Source: Aurantibacter_A sp039941195 (GTDB lineage Bacteria; Bacteroidota; Bacteroidia; Flavobacteriales; Flavobacteriaceae). Taken from it: DNA of 64,000 nucleotides. The position numbers and the translations under genes are program-made. The notes under the pieces are model-generated. The model searched no databases. It saw only the letters and a list, made by a program, of their open reading frames with translations, and had not been told where the DNA came from. Location: contig NZ_JBDVFA010000007.1 in assembly GCF_039941195.1 (NCBI RefSeq), positions 1-64,000 on the forward strand, in the 5' to 3' direction. Below, in pieces: positions 18,253-27,176 of this stretch. Every line of letters starts with the position of its first letter. Positions within the stretch are counted from its first letter, which is position 1.

Positions 18253-19722
18253 TCAATTTATTATTTGAAGATAATTTTCAAAATATCTTTTTCCCATTTC
18301 TCTTTGTCCTTCTGCATCAAAATGTATTTCATCATCAGTATTGACAGCTTTGTTTATAACGGTAGGTAAAGAAGGGTCTGCATATCCGGTATTTGAAATT
18401 CTATTAGGAGTATTTTGAATTATTTGTTGTTGTTCAATTCTTGTTTGATCTTGTTCTACCCAATATGGAACCATACCTCCTAAAATAAAGGGAACACTTG
18501 GTGAGTTTAAATCTTGACGAATATTATTTATAAATATATCAATATCTTTTTGGTAGTTATCATTATAAACATCATTTTCACCTTGATGCCATAAGATTGT
18601 TTTTAAACTACTACCTGGATAATTATTAATAATATATTTTACCCGCTCAACTGCATCTTCATACAATTCATCACCTTTGTTCCAATTATTATCTTTAAAA
18701 CTGGTGCTATTCTTACCACAAGGAATAATTAATATTTTTTTTGCAATATCTTGTTGAGACTTATATAATTTAGCAAATGTTAGTCCAAATCCTATTTTAC
18801 CAGTACTTTTAGTGTAATGATCTAAAGGTTCTACTCCATCTATAATATTATAATTTTCAGAGTTACTACGTCCTAATTGTTTTATACTCTCGTCTGATGC
18901 ATCCAAGATGGAATTATACCCTCTCCCACCATGGGTATTGGATTGACCAGCTATTAAAATTATATCGTATCCATTATTATTTTCATTCTCAACAATTTCA
19001 TTTTCAGATGAGGTAGTTTCTTCTTCCTCTACTACAACTTCTTCCTCTTCTTCTACAACTTCTTCTTCTTTTATATCTGTCAGTTCTCCTTGATAATATA
19101 CTATTAAGGAGGCACCAATTTCATTTTTATGTTCTTTAGAAGAAATAACTTGTGTGTTGTCTTTTTCTGTTGAAAGAATAAGTGAATTTTTTCCTATGAG
19201 TAAATTTGAGGCTGTAATGTTTAATGATTTTATGAGCTCGGAATTATCATTCCAATATACTTTACCCAAAATAGTATCAATTTCCGGTGCGTTACTAGAG
19301 GTAAGTGTTTCTTCAGTCCAATTGTTAGCATTACTCTTAGATACTGTAATTTCAGCCTCATCGATATTATTTGATAATTTTAATTCAATATACGCCTTCT
19401 CTATAAGACCATCTATCCTACTTAAATCAAACATTAAATACCCTCTTCCATTTATAGGTTCAATACGTATAAGTGTGTCGTTTATTACCTTTCCATTATC
19501 AATATATGCATCATCTATTGGTGAGAATTTAAACATATTAATTTCTAATTGATCCGTTTCAGAAACTATCAGTTCATTATTTGAATTAGTGAGAATAGCA
19601 TTTTCTAAGACGTCATAATCTCTTGAGCACGAACTGATAAGGGATAACATAAAAATACCAACAAAAAGACTTATAATGTTAATAGGTCTAATTGGTTGTA
19701 ATGATTTAAAGATTGAAATCAT
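18253..19722 (-). CDS. Surface lipoprotein with CBM96-like domain and SASA/CE6-type carbohydrate esterase domain
   Basis: This 489-residue protein has a lipoprotein signal with lipobox ISSC (Cys32), followed by charged 'SRDYD', which suits surface export in Bacteroidota. Residues about 60-212 resemble the CBM96/disaggregatase-related beta-sandwich ('AYIDNG', 'GYLMFDLSRIDG', 'NNWTEETL', 'SSKEHKNEIGASLIVYY'). A linker made almost only of Glu and Val covers 218-235. Residues 252-489 are an SGNH esterase of the SASA/CE6 type with GQSN (Ser261), 'WHQGEND' (378-384) and 'DEIHFD' (Asp464, His467). It probably removes acetyl groups from a polysaccharide at the cell surface. The 29-base gap to the acetyltransferase gene upstream suggests one transcript. 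The native polymer is a plausible substrate (inference). Confidence 0.88.
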   Translation of the reverse strand: MISIFKSLQPIRPINIISLFVGIFMLSLISSCSRDYDVLENAILTNSNNELIVSETDQLEINMFKFSPIDDAYIDNGKVINDTLIRIEPINGRGYLMFDLSRIDGLIEKAYIELKLSNNIDEAEITVSKSNANNWTEETLTSSNAPEIDTILGKVYWNDNSELIKSLNITASNLLIGKNSLILSTEKDNTQVISSKEHKNEIGASLIVYYQGELTDIKEEEVVEEEEEVVVEEEETTSSENEIVENENNNGYDIILIAGQSNTHGGRGYNSILDASDESIKQLGRSNSENYNIIDGVEPLDHYTKSTGKIGFGLTFAKLYKSQQDIAKKILIIPCGKNSTSFKDNNWNKGDELYEDAVERVKYIINNYPGSSLKTILWHQGENDVYNDNYQKDIDIFINNIRQDLNSPSVPFILGGMVPYWVEQDQTRIEQQQIIQNTPNRISNTGYADPSLPTVINKAVNTDDEIHFDAEGQREMGKRYFENYLQIIN

Positions 19723-19751
19723 ATGTTAATGGCATTTTAAGTTAAGATTAT

Positions 19752-20291
19752 TTAATCTATAAAGAAATTTATATAATCTTCTGTTGCATTTTCTCGTGGT
19801 ATTACTACAAATGGGTTTCCTGTAACAATTGAATTATCAGGAATATTTGAATTTATATATGTGTTAGGAGCTATTAAAACATTTGATCCAATACTTATAT
19901 TCCCTACGATTACTGAACCGGTACCAATCCATACTTTATTGCCAATTGTCGGACAACCTTTGCGCTTTCCTCTATTTGTTTGACCAATAGTTACAGAATG
20001 TGCAATGTTACAGTTTTTACCAATTTTAGCTCTTTCATTAATAACAATCATACCAAAATGTCCAATAAATAACCCTTCTCCGATATCTGTTTTTATCGGA
20101 ATTTGAATACTATACTTATACCTCAATTTTTTTAAAATGAATCTATAATAAGCACCTTTAAAAGAGATTCGTTTAGAAGCAGACGACATTCTTAAATAGT
20201 AAGTATATTTAAATCCATCTATTTTCAATCCCTTTCTAATAGAAGTTTGGCCATTATATCTGAATAAATCTTTTTTTATAGTCCTTTTCAT
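19752..20291 (-). CDS. Left-handed beta-helix O-acetyltransferase (serine-acetyltransferase-like)
   Basis: This 179-residue protein has the hexapeptide-repeat core of the LbH family: 'IPIKTDIGEGLFIGHFGMIVINERAKIGKNCNIAHSVTIGQ', then 'CPTIGNKVWIGTGSVIVGNISIGSNVLIAPNTYINSNIPDNSIVTGNP'. The histidine in 'NIAHSVTIG' is the expected catalytic base. The short form with a basic N-terminus is typical of polysaccharide-locus acetyltransferases that use acetyl-CoA on sugars, rather than true CysE. It sits between a lyase-like lipoprotein and an acetylesterase lipoprotein, so an acetylation and deacetylation pair is suggested. A PglD-like role on UDP-4-amino sugars is an alternative. Confidence 0.85.
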   Translation of the reverse strand: MKRTIKKDLFRYNGQTSIRKGLKIDGFKYTYYLRMSSASKRISFKGAYYRFILKKLRYKYSIQIPIKTDIGEGLFIGHFGMIVINERAKIGKNCNIAHSVTIGQTNRGKRKGCPTIGNKVWIGTGSVIVGNISIGSNVLIAPNTYINSNIPDNSIVTGNPFVVIPRENATEDYINFFID

Positions 20292-20377
20292 ATATTTATA
20301 GGTTTATCATCCAAAAATTGTATAGAGTCCTACAATATAAGTAAACATTCAATTTAGCTATTAAATTGCATTAAAGT

Positions 20378-22069
20378 TTAATTTTCACTTTGTGTTAAAT
20401 ATTCCAAGAAAGCGTCTAAGTTAGAATAACCATCGCTATTGTGGTCTAGTTTAGCATCTGAAGAGTTTGTCGGGTTCAAGCCAACAGCAAGCTCCCAAGC
20501 ATCGTCTATTCCATCTTTATCTTCATCTTCATACGCTTCTCCATTAGATATATTTGGATAACCACCAACATTAGAAACGTTAGATATTAAATTACCACTA
20601 CCAGTCTTAACATCGTTAATTATTCGATTGTCTACGGCATCTCTTAGTGGTAAACTTGTACCTACTTTATTTAAGACAAAATCTTCAATTTCATTTACAT
20701 CCATAACTGAAGAGCCTGAGCTAGTTGTTGGGGAATTCTTTAGATATGATTTTAATGTCGATCCAATTGGTGCGTCATTACCGTTATAAATATTGTCATT
20801 TACAAATGCTTTTGTATAGTTAATAATCCCATTTGGGCAATTATTTAATGAAGCGACAACATCAATTATATTTTCAGGTGTAAGACTATTACTCGATTTA
20901 TAAGTGTTTCCAATAATGTCGAATTGATTTTCATAAGTTGCTAGAGTACCCGCTCTAAATCCGTACACGACATTATTAATCATTTCAAAAGTTGATGTAC
21001 AAGTTGACGATCTAATATTTCTTTCTTTATTATGTGCAAACAAATTTTTAATTATTGATATATTGGTCGCTCTATTCCATAGAATTAATCCGTACTGTTT
21101 TCCAATATTTTCACTAATTATACTATTTTGAATAGTTACATTTTCAACACGACTTCCATCGCTAATTCCGCCAATTTCAACATTCTCGTCTTTACCCCAA
21201 GAAATACTACAATGATCAATTATTACATCACTAGTTTTTGTGCCACTATATGCTATTATTCGTAATCCATCTTCATTAGTTCCCGTCGTTTCGTTACCTG
21301 CTCGAATTCTTACATATCTAACTATTACATTTGAAGCCTGTATACGCAATTCAGCTCCCTTTATAGTAATACCACCTCCTGGAGCTGTTTGTCCAGCTAT
21401 GGTTACATTACCATTACCATTTAATATAGATAAATAAGACTTACATTCAATTGTACCTCCTACCTTGAAGATAATAATCCTTTTGCCTTCAGCTTCTAAG
21501 GCATTTCTAAGACTACCACTTCCACTATCGTTTAGATTGGTAACTTCAATGATTCGTCCACCGCGACCACCAGTTGTGTTTTTTCCGAAACCCTCGGCTG
21601 TCGGGAAAGCTTTCAATTGTCCATAATCGTAATCAACGGAAATAATCACTTTTCCTTCTTCATTTTTTACAATTCCATCTTCCTCAACTTCTACCGTGTA
21701 ATTAAAAGTTTCTTCTTCATTCGTATCATCTATTTGAGAATCAGAATTATTTTCATTCGGCGTGTAGGTTAAAGTGTTGTTTTCATTTATTGTTACTATG
21801 CCATTTTCTGGTTGCGTAGTTTCAATAATTTTCACTTCGTCTATACTATTAATTAAATCGTTGTTAAGTACATCTAAAATAATAGGTTCATTGTTGTTGG
21901 TTAATAAATAATTATCACTTACTAAAAGATTCGATAATGCGTAATCAGATTCAATGTTAGATACGACATAATCTGTAAGTATATCAGAATCTTTATTACA
22001 GGAAGTGAGAAAAATTATGGATAGTACGGAAATTAATGGACTTTTAAATCCTGACAATTGAAATTTCAT
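20378..22069 (-). CDS. PL1-like pectate-lyase-superfamily lipoprotein
   Basis: This 563-residue protein has a lipoprotein signal (lipobox LTSC, Cys24, then NKDSD). Residues about 55-147 form a cadherin/Ig-like segment with 'VLNNDLIN' and 'NGIVTINENNTLTYTPNEN'. A right-handed beta-helix follows from about residue 155: 'AFPTAEGFGKNTTGGRGG', 'VTNLNDSGSGSLRNALEAEGKR', 'TIAGQTAPGGGITIKG', 'IRYVRIRAG'-like and 'VIIDHCSISWGKDENVE'. The C-terminus has EF-hand-like Ca loops 'DEDKDGIDDAWELAVGLNP' and 'DHNSDGYSNLDAF'. The fold is that of family 1 polysaccharide lyases, which cleave uronic-acid polymers by beta-elimination. Whether it is an active lyase is untested. Its place in a biosynthetic locus with UDP-uronate genes suggests the cell's own uronic-acid polymer as substrate. 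Confidence 0.85.
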   Translation of the reverse strand: MKFQLSGFKSPLISVLSIIFLTSCNKDSDILTDYVVSNIESDYALSNLLVSDNYLLTNNNEPIILDVLNNDLINSIDEVKIIETTQPENGIVTINENNTLTYTPNENNSDSQIDDTNEEETFNYTVEVEEDGIVKNEEGKVIISVDYDYGQLKAFPTAEGFGKNTTGGRGGRIIEVTNLNDSGSGSLRNALEAEGKRIIIFKVGGTIECKSYLSILNGNGNVTIAGQTAPGGGITIKGAELRIQASNVIVRYVRIRAGNETTGTNEDGLRIIAYSGTKTSDVIIDHCSISWGKDENVEIGGISDGSRVENVTIQNSIISENIGKQYGLILWNRATNISIIKNLFAHNKERNIRSSTCTSTFEMINNVVYGFRAGTLATYENQFDIIGNTYKSSNSLTPENIIDVVASLNNCPNGIINYTKAFVNDNIYNGNDAPIGSTLKSYLKNSPTTSSGSSVMDVNEIEDFVLNKVGTSLPLRDAVDNRIINDVKTGSGNLISNVSNVGGYPNISNGEAYEDEDKDGIDDAWELAVGLNPTNSSDAKLDHNSDGYSNLDAFLEYLTQSEN

Positions 22070-22208
22070 AAGTAGGTAGGCTTAATTTTAATACTATAAA
22101 TTTGGGTCTCGATTTTGGGCTCGTAATTAAAAAAAATCATAGGTTAAATCATGATTGTATCAGATACTTTGTTTTTACGCGAAAATACGTGGTGTAGACG
22201 TTTAACGG

Positions 22209-22231
22209 TTCAATTATTCGACGAACTACAC
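22209..22231 (-). promoter_or_regulatory. Shared upstream element, copy A
   Basis: Read on the minus strand the element starts GTGTAGTTCGTCGAATAA and matches copy B (26940-26962) at 19 of 23 positions in the same orientation. It lies about 140 bases before the start of the PL1-like lipoprotein gene. Copy B lies about 75 bases before the other large lipoprotein gene. A common regulator is inferred. Confidence 0.4.
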
Positions 22232-22457
22232 ATTTTATTAACATTTTTAACAATGATTAGCATTTCTATACTTAATCTTTAAACAGTCTTTATCTTGTTT
22301 TGTTGTGAGGTGTATCATTTAATAGATGAACAGTAATCTTATCTACAAAAAACATCGATAAAATGTTGTTTTATCCGTTTAACGAATTTTACCATTCGAC
22401 AAAAGACATCTTTATTTTAATTTTTAGTAAGTTTTAATTTTTGAGTTAAAATAAACG

Positions 22458-22476
22458 CCAACTTTGCATAAGTTGG
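22458..22476. promoter_or_regulatory. Inverted repeat CCAACTT-N5-AAGTTGG upstream of the beta-helix gene
   Basis: Two perfect 7-base arms are separated by TGCAT and end 28 bases before the ATG at 22505. The position suits an operator overlapping the promoter or a leader hairpin. No matching second copy was seen in the window. Confidence 0.4.
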
Positions 22477-22504
22477 TATAACCTTTTTTAAACATAAGTA
22501 CAAA

Positions 22505-23755
22505 ATGAACAAAGTCAGATTTTTATTTTTCGCTTTTTTTATTGTAGTAGCATCAAATCTTTTTAGTCAATCTGTCGTAGTATCATCTCTAAATAACCGT
22601 AATCCAGAAAGTGATATTAGGGAAGCCTTATTATCAATTAATGATACTATAATTGTCGATAAGTTAGGAAGCCCATGGATATTGCCGCCTATGAAGTTTA
22701 ACAAACTAAAAAATAAAGTAATTGTTTTTGAAGAGGGGGTAGAAATACTTGCAAAGTCTTCTGTGTTTTTAAAAACGTCAGATGCGCTCTTTAGTTTTGT
22801 TGATAGCCAAAACATTCAAATTTTTGGGAACGCTGCTAAAATATGTATGAATAAAGAGGAATATACAACAGGAGAGTGGAGGCATGTCATTAGCTTACGC
22901 GGTTGTGTGAATTTCAAAATAAAGGATTTAACGCTACGAGATAGTGGGGGGGATGGAATTTATATTGCAGGAAGCAAGTCTAGAATTTTCTGTGAAGATA
23001 TAATTATAGATAATATAAAATCTCTTAATAATAAACGTCAGGGCTTAAGTATTATTAGTGGTAAAAACATTCAAATAAATAATTCTATTTTTTCAGAAAC
23101 AATTGGTACACTTCCTGGTGCCGGTTTAGACATTGAACCAAATAGGCCAGAAGATATTATTGATAATATTAAAATAAGTAATTCTCGTTTTATAAATAAT
23201 TATGGCCCAGGAATTAAACTTGCACTTCATAAATTAACAGCGAAATCTGAAGATATTTCAATATTTGTTGATAATTGTGTGTTAGTCAATAATCAATCGG
23301 CTGATAATCCAAGAGTACCGGCTGAGTTAGTCATTGATGCGAACAAATCTAGTCCGGTAAAAGGTGCGGTAAAATTTAAAGATTGTATGATTCAAAATTC
23401 CAAATGGGGGCTACTGTATAGTAGAAAGAGGGCTGATGCATTTTCCGTTGAATTAGTTGATTGTACAGCAAATAATATGAGTCAAAATGAATCGATGCCA
23501 ATAATTTATTTGGAGGTTACTGATTATTATAAGAATCAAGGACCGTTGGGCGGGTTTATATTTAAAAAGCTAAATGTTTCAAGTCAAAATAAGGTACCCT
23601 TAATATCTGTACGAGGTTCAAGATTGGGTACACTTACACTAAAGGATATCTATGCAGATATAACATATAAAGGGGATTTGAATCAGCTTGAATATATAAA
23701 ATATGACCCGAAAATAAATGAAAATGTCATATTAAAACTAAATAAAATAGATTGA
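22505..23755 (+). CDS. Secreted right-handed beta-helix repeat protein
   Basis: This 416-residue protein begins with a type I signal peptide (hydrophobic core 'FLFFAFFIVVASNLFSQS', cleavage near residue 22) and has no lipobox. The rest is a right-handed parallel beta-helix with blocks 'LTLRDSGGDGIYIAG', 'NNKRQGLSIISGKNIQINNS', and 'GAGLDIEPNRPEDI'. The same blocks occur in the C-terminal domain of the lipoprotein at 23768-26866, which converges on it with a 12-base gap, so the two are paralogs. This fold includes polysaccharide lyases, GH28 hydrolases and C5-epimerases. I do not see a catalytic signature that decides among these. Location is periplasm or cell surface. Confidence 0.85.
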   Translation: MNKVRFLFFAFFIVVASNLFSQSVVVSSLNNRNPESDIREALLSINDTIIVDKLGSPWILPPMKFNKLKNKVIVFEEGVEILAKSSVFLKTSDALFSFVDSQNIQIFGNAAKICMNKEEYTTGEWRHVISLRGCVNFKIKDLTLRDSGGDGIYIAGSKSRIFCEDIIIDNIKSLNNKRQGLSIISGKNIQINNSIFSETIGTLPGAGLDIEPNRPEDIIDNIKISNSRFINNYGPGIKLALHKLTAKSEDISIFVDNCVLVNNQSADNPRVPAELVIDANKSSPVKGAVKFKDCMIQNSKWGLLYSRKRADAFSVELVDCTANNMSQNESMPIIYLEVTDYYKNQGPLGGFIFKKLNVSSQNKVPLISVRGSRLGTLTLKDIYADITYKGDLNQLEYIKYDPKINENVILKLNKID

Positions 23756-23767
23756 TATAATTTCTAT

Positions 23768-26700
23768 TTAATTTATATGTTTAGCGCTAATATTGACATT
23801 CACATTTTTAGAAGCATTATAGCCGTTGGTGTATCTTATCGAATTATCATAAGGTTCCTTTATTGTAAAGCTACCACTAATGTTTTTTACAGTAAAACCA
23901 GAGCTAGGTGCTAAAATTTCCAAAAAGGGCTCATTTTTATTATATTCCAAATAGAAATTACTAAACTCATAATTTCCTACTGTATTAGATCCTGATTGCC
24001 TCTGCAATTCTATTGGAGCATTACCACCACTCTTGATAACATCGTAGGCAGAACAATTTCTAAATACTACCTTGTATTCATTAGATCTTTTCTTACTAAA
24101 TAGTACTCTATGCTGACTACCATTAAATTTAACATTTTCAAAAGTAACTGTTCCTTGTACTGGATTAGTTTGGTCTCCGGGATTTAAATAAATTTCGGTA
24201 TTTGGTTTACCATTGGTGGATTTCGAATTATAACTAAAACTACTATTACTAACTTTTACACTCATCGATGGTGAAGAGCCATTAAGTTTATGAGGTGAAA
24301 TTTGAAATCCAGCACTGTCATTGCTTGAGAATTTGCATCCATTAAAATTGATATTCACCAATTCTTCATTATTTGTATTAGGCTCAAGGTCAACACCTGT
24401 CTCAGGATTGGTACCGTTACTTTGGGAAAAATCTGAATTATTAACCCATACATTACGAGCACTTATAATACTCATACCATTTCTGCGGTTATTTAAGCAG
24501 GATACATTGTTAATTGTAATGTTTTTTGAATAGTTCAAACTATTACCACCAGCAATGTATAAACCGTCGCCACCACTATCCCGTAGAGTTAAATTATTTA
24601 CTTTTACGTTATCACCTTGTCGAATCGAAAGTGCGTGGCGTGATTCACCACTATTATATTCCGATTTATTCATCCTAAAAATAGCTCCGTTACCTTCTAT
24701 GGTAACATTTTTGGATCTAAACATTTCAAATAATACCGCATCTGATGCAGAAAACGCGCCTGATTTAGCTCTTAATGTTACTCCAGATTCAAATACGATC
24801 GTCATATTTGATAAGTCAAAAATTCGCGTTGGTCTAATTACCCAATCACTACTTTGTTTATCTATAACTACATAAGATTTACCAGAAGTTAAAGCTGCTT
24901 CAAAAGCTGAGGTTGCATCACCAGATTTAAAACCATAATTTGATGCAAATACTGCATGCGATGGATAATTACCATTGCTGCCACCATTATCTCCTCCACT
25001 GCTAATTTCATTTGCGGTAATAGTAATGGTTTTTGTACTAGTTAAACCTTCAGCATCTTTTACGGTAAGTTTCACACTATAAGAACCCGCATTGTTAAAT
25101 GTATGCGACGGATTGGAACTTGTAGAAGATGAACCATCTTTAAAATCCCAATGATAACTGGTTATTTTAGTGTCATCCGTAGAATTACTTCCTTTAAATT
25201 GGACTTCTAACGGAGCATCACCTGAAGTTGGAGTAGCTGAAGCTACCGCATTAGGAGCTTCGTTCTCAGCTGGTTCAGAAACTTTAATAGTTACTGTTTT
25301 ATTACTTGAGAGCCCCTCTTCATCTTTAATGGTTAATAATACATTGTATTCACCAGCTTTTATAAAGGTATGTGATGGATTAGAACTAGTAGCTGTTGAA
25401 CCATCTTTAAAGTCCCATTTAAAACTAGTAATTTTATTATCATCTGTAGAATTACTTCCTTTAAATTGCACTTCTAATGGGGCTAAGCCAGAAGTTGGTG
25501 TTGCACTCGCTACTGCTTTTGGAGCTTCATTCTCCTCAGGTTTGGATACCTTTATGGTAACTGTTTTAGTACTAGAAAGGCCATTTTCATCGGTAACTGT
25601 AAGTGATACTTTATAGTCACCTACTTCATCAAAAGTATGCTCTGGATTCGCGTTCGTCGCTTTTTTACCATCATTAAAGTCCCATGCATAACTTTTTACA
25701 CCATTATCATCTGTAGAATTACTTCCTTTAAATTGCACTTTCAAGGGAGCTACGCCGGAATTAGGAGTTGCAGAAGCAACAGCCTTTGGTGCTTCATTAT
25801 CTTCATCATTCACTGTGATTGTTACTGTATCTGTATTGGAATTTCCTTCATTATCGGTGACAGTCAATTCAACTTCGTACTCACCAGCTTTTTCAAAAGT
25901 ATGCTCGGGATTTACATCAGTTGAAGATGTACCGTCATTAAAAATCCATTTGTAGGTTTCAATTTTTGTGTTGTCTGTAGAGTTACTTCCCTTGAAAGTA
26001 ACCTTTAAAGGAGCAGTACCTGTAGAAGGATTGCCATCTGCAATAGCAATAGGACTCTCATTATCATCTGTAGAGATTTCTTCATTAATTTCTTCTTCAA
26101 CAATATTCTCTTCTTCCGTTGAGAGTATTTCACTAACCACAATTTGTTCTGAATCTATTGGTGCGTCATAAGTCACAATTAATTTTGGGCCGTCTACAGT
26201 CGGGTGCTCTTTTGATGCAAAAGCCAAATCGTTACCATCTTCATGATCTAATATTAAAGTTGATAATTTGGGTTCTAATTGTTCAGCTTCTAATTCAATT
26301 TCCTCAGTAGCTCCAATTTTATATTGTTTTATAATACTACCAATTTCAATTTCAGCTTCCGGAATTGATGTTAGATTATGTTCTGTCCAATCCTCAGTAT
26401 TACCTTTGTGAACATTTATAGTTCCATCACCATCATCACTATTTATAGTAAATTGAAGTTTTGCCGCAGTAATTTGGCCTCCAATTGAATCTATTTGACT
26501 CAAATCAAACATTAAATAACTTGTTCTATTGCCTTCTTCTAAGCGAACTATATGTTGATTGTAACTTTTACCAGTTTGATAATGCGCATCATATTTTGCT
26601 GGAAAAGTTGTTGTTCTACTTTCTAAATCTATTTCAATATCATTAATTCCTTCTTCAATTACCAATTCTTCTTCTTCAATTATTGGTTCTTCTTCTACAG

Positions 26701-26866
26701 GAGTTTCTTCGGTTACAGTTTGGCGATCTTCAATAGACTGAGAAGCGTTGTTGAACAATGCATCATCAATTAAATCACTGTCTTTACTGCAAGAAATTAC
26801 AAGTCCTAATGAAAGTAAAAATGAAACAATAAGTTGCCTATTAAGGCGTGTGGGATGGAAATTCAT
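23768..26866 (-). CDS. Large surface lipoprotein: CBM96-like domain, four PKD domains and a beta-helix domain
   Basis: This 1032-residue protein has a lipoprotein signal (lipobox VISC, about Cys26, then SKDSD). An acidic 'EETPVEEEPIIEEEELVIEEG' type tract follows. A CBM96-like domain spans residues about 76-233 ('SYLMFDLSQIDSIGG', 'DWTEHNLTS', 'FASKEHPTVDGPKLIVTYD'). Four PKD domains of about 89 residues span about 268-620, each with 'FKGSNSTDD' and a W-x-F-x-D-G core. A right-handed beta-helix covers about 630-1032 with 'LRDSGGDGLYIAGG' and 'NRRNGMSIISARNVWVNNS'. The first two parts resemble the SASA lipoprotein at 18253 and the last resembles the protein at 22505, so it is a hybrid of the locus's own modules. 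It is probably surface-anchored and binds or modifies a polysaccharide. Reaction unknown. Confidence 0.85.
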   Translation of the reverse strand: MNFHPTRLNRQLIVSFLLSLGLVISCSKDSDLIDDALFNNASQSIEDRQTVTEETPVEEEPIIEEEELVIEEGINDIEIDLESRTTTFPAKYDAHYQTGKSYNQHIVRLEEGNRTSYLMFDLSQIDSIGGQITAAKLQFTINSDDGDGTINVHKGNTEDWTEHNLTSIPEAEIEIGSIIKQYKIGATEEIELEAEQLEPKLSTLILDHEDGNDLAFASKEHPTVDGPKLIVTYDAPIDSEQIVVSEILSTEEENIVEEEINEEISTDDNESPIAIADGNPSTGTAPLKVTFKGSNSTDNTKIETYKWIFNDGTSSTDVNPEHTFEKAGEYEVELTVTDNEGNSNTDTVTITVNDEDNEAPKAVASATPNSGVAPLKVQFKGSNSTDDNGVKSYAWDFNDGKKATNANPEHTFDEVGDYKVSLTVTDENGLSSTKTVTIKVSKPEENEAPKAVASATPTSGLAPLEVQFKGSNSTDDNKITSFKWDFKDGSTATSSNPSHTFIKAGEYNVLLTIKDEEGLSSNKTVTIKVSEPAENEAPNAVASATPTSGDAPLEVQFKGSNSTDDTKITSYHWDFKDGSSSTSSNPSHTFNNAGSYSVKLTVKDAEGLTSTKTITITANEISSGGDNGGSNGNYPSHAVFASNYGFKSGDATSAFEAALTSGKSYVVIDKQSSDWVIRPTRIFDLSNMTIVFESGVTLRAKSGAFSASDAVLFEMFRSKNVTIEGNGAIFRMNKSEYNSGESRHALSIRQGDNVKVNNLTLRDSGGDGLYIAGGNSLNYSKNITINNVSCLNNRRNGMSIISARNVWVNNSDFSQSNGTNPETGVDLEPNTNNEELVNINFNGCKFSSNDSAGFQISPHKLNGSSPSMSVKVSNSSFSYNSKSTNGKPNTEIYLNPGDQTNPVQGTVTFENVKFNGSQHRVLFSKKRSNEYKVVFRNCSAYDVIKSGGNAPIELQRQSGSNTVGNYEFSNFYLEYNKNEPFLEILAPSSGFTVKNISGSFTIKEPYDNSIRYTNGYNASKNVNVNISAKHIN
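25010..26080 (-). repeat. Four in-frame PKD-coding repeats, period about 267 bp
   Basis: The motif agaattacttcctttaaatt (plus strand) begins at 25181, 25448 and 25715, with a diverged copy at 25979. The spacings of 267, 267 and 264 bases equal 89, 89 and 88 codons. The near-identity of the three C-terminal copies points to recent internal duplication. Confidence 0.8.
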
Positions 26867-27176
26867 TTAGTGTGTTAAACTTTATTTAGTTGGCAATTTT
26901 GCAATGCTAAGCAAATAGCTTAAATAATCGATGAAAAACTTCATTTTTTCGATGAAATACACGATTCGAACACAATAAACGTGAAATGTTAAATATTATT
27001 GTTACCAGAATCTTGATTATATACCTAATTTATAGGATGAACGGATGCTAATATTTTTTTATTTAACATTTTATTTAGAAAATTTTCGATGAAACGCAGC
27101 TTGGGTATTATATTTCTTACGATTACAAGAGAAGACTACTGTTTTTTGTAAGGAAGATTAATATATAAGGATTGAA
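26867..27176. promoter_or_regulatory. Upstream region of the PKD/beta-helix lipoprotein with TCGATGAAA repeats
   Basis: This 310-base gap contains three copies of TCGATGAAA, at 26928-26936, 26949-26957 and 27086-27094. The first two are spaced 21 bases start to start, that is, two turns of the helix on the same face. The middle one is part of the element shared with 22209-22231. No reading frame is evident. The lipoprotein promoter should lie between these repeats and 26866. Confidence 0.45.
26940..26962 (-). promoter_or_regulatory. Shared upstream element, copy B
   Basis: On the minus strand it starts GTGTATTTCATCGAAAAA and matches copy A (22209-22231) at 19 of 23 positions. It contains one of the TCGATGAAA repeats. 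A second repeat 21 bases closer to the gene gives a direct-repeat arrangement like that bound by dimeric response regulators; this comparison is inference. Confidence 0.4.

Larger units (their letters stand above)
22070..22504. promoter_or_regulatory. Divergent regulatory region between two beta-helix protein genes
   Basis: This 435-base gap separates the PL1-like lipoprotein (minus) from the beta-helix protein (plus). It holds a 23-base element at 22209-22231 that recurs upstream of the gene starting at 26866, two copies of CGTTTAACG (22199-22207 and 22376-22384), and a perfect inverted repeat CCAACTT/AAGTTGG at 22458-22476, 28 bases before the plus-strand ATG. No reading frame of note was seen. 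Binding proteins are unknown. Confidence 0.45.

Noticed and set aside
25170..26171. Plus-strand open frames across the PKD repeats
   Set aside because: Their apparent repeats are the complement of the PKD-coding repeats of the minus-strand lipoprotein.
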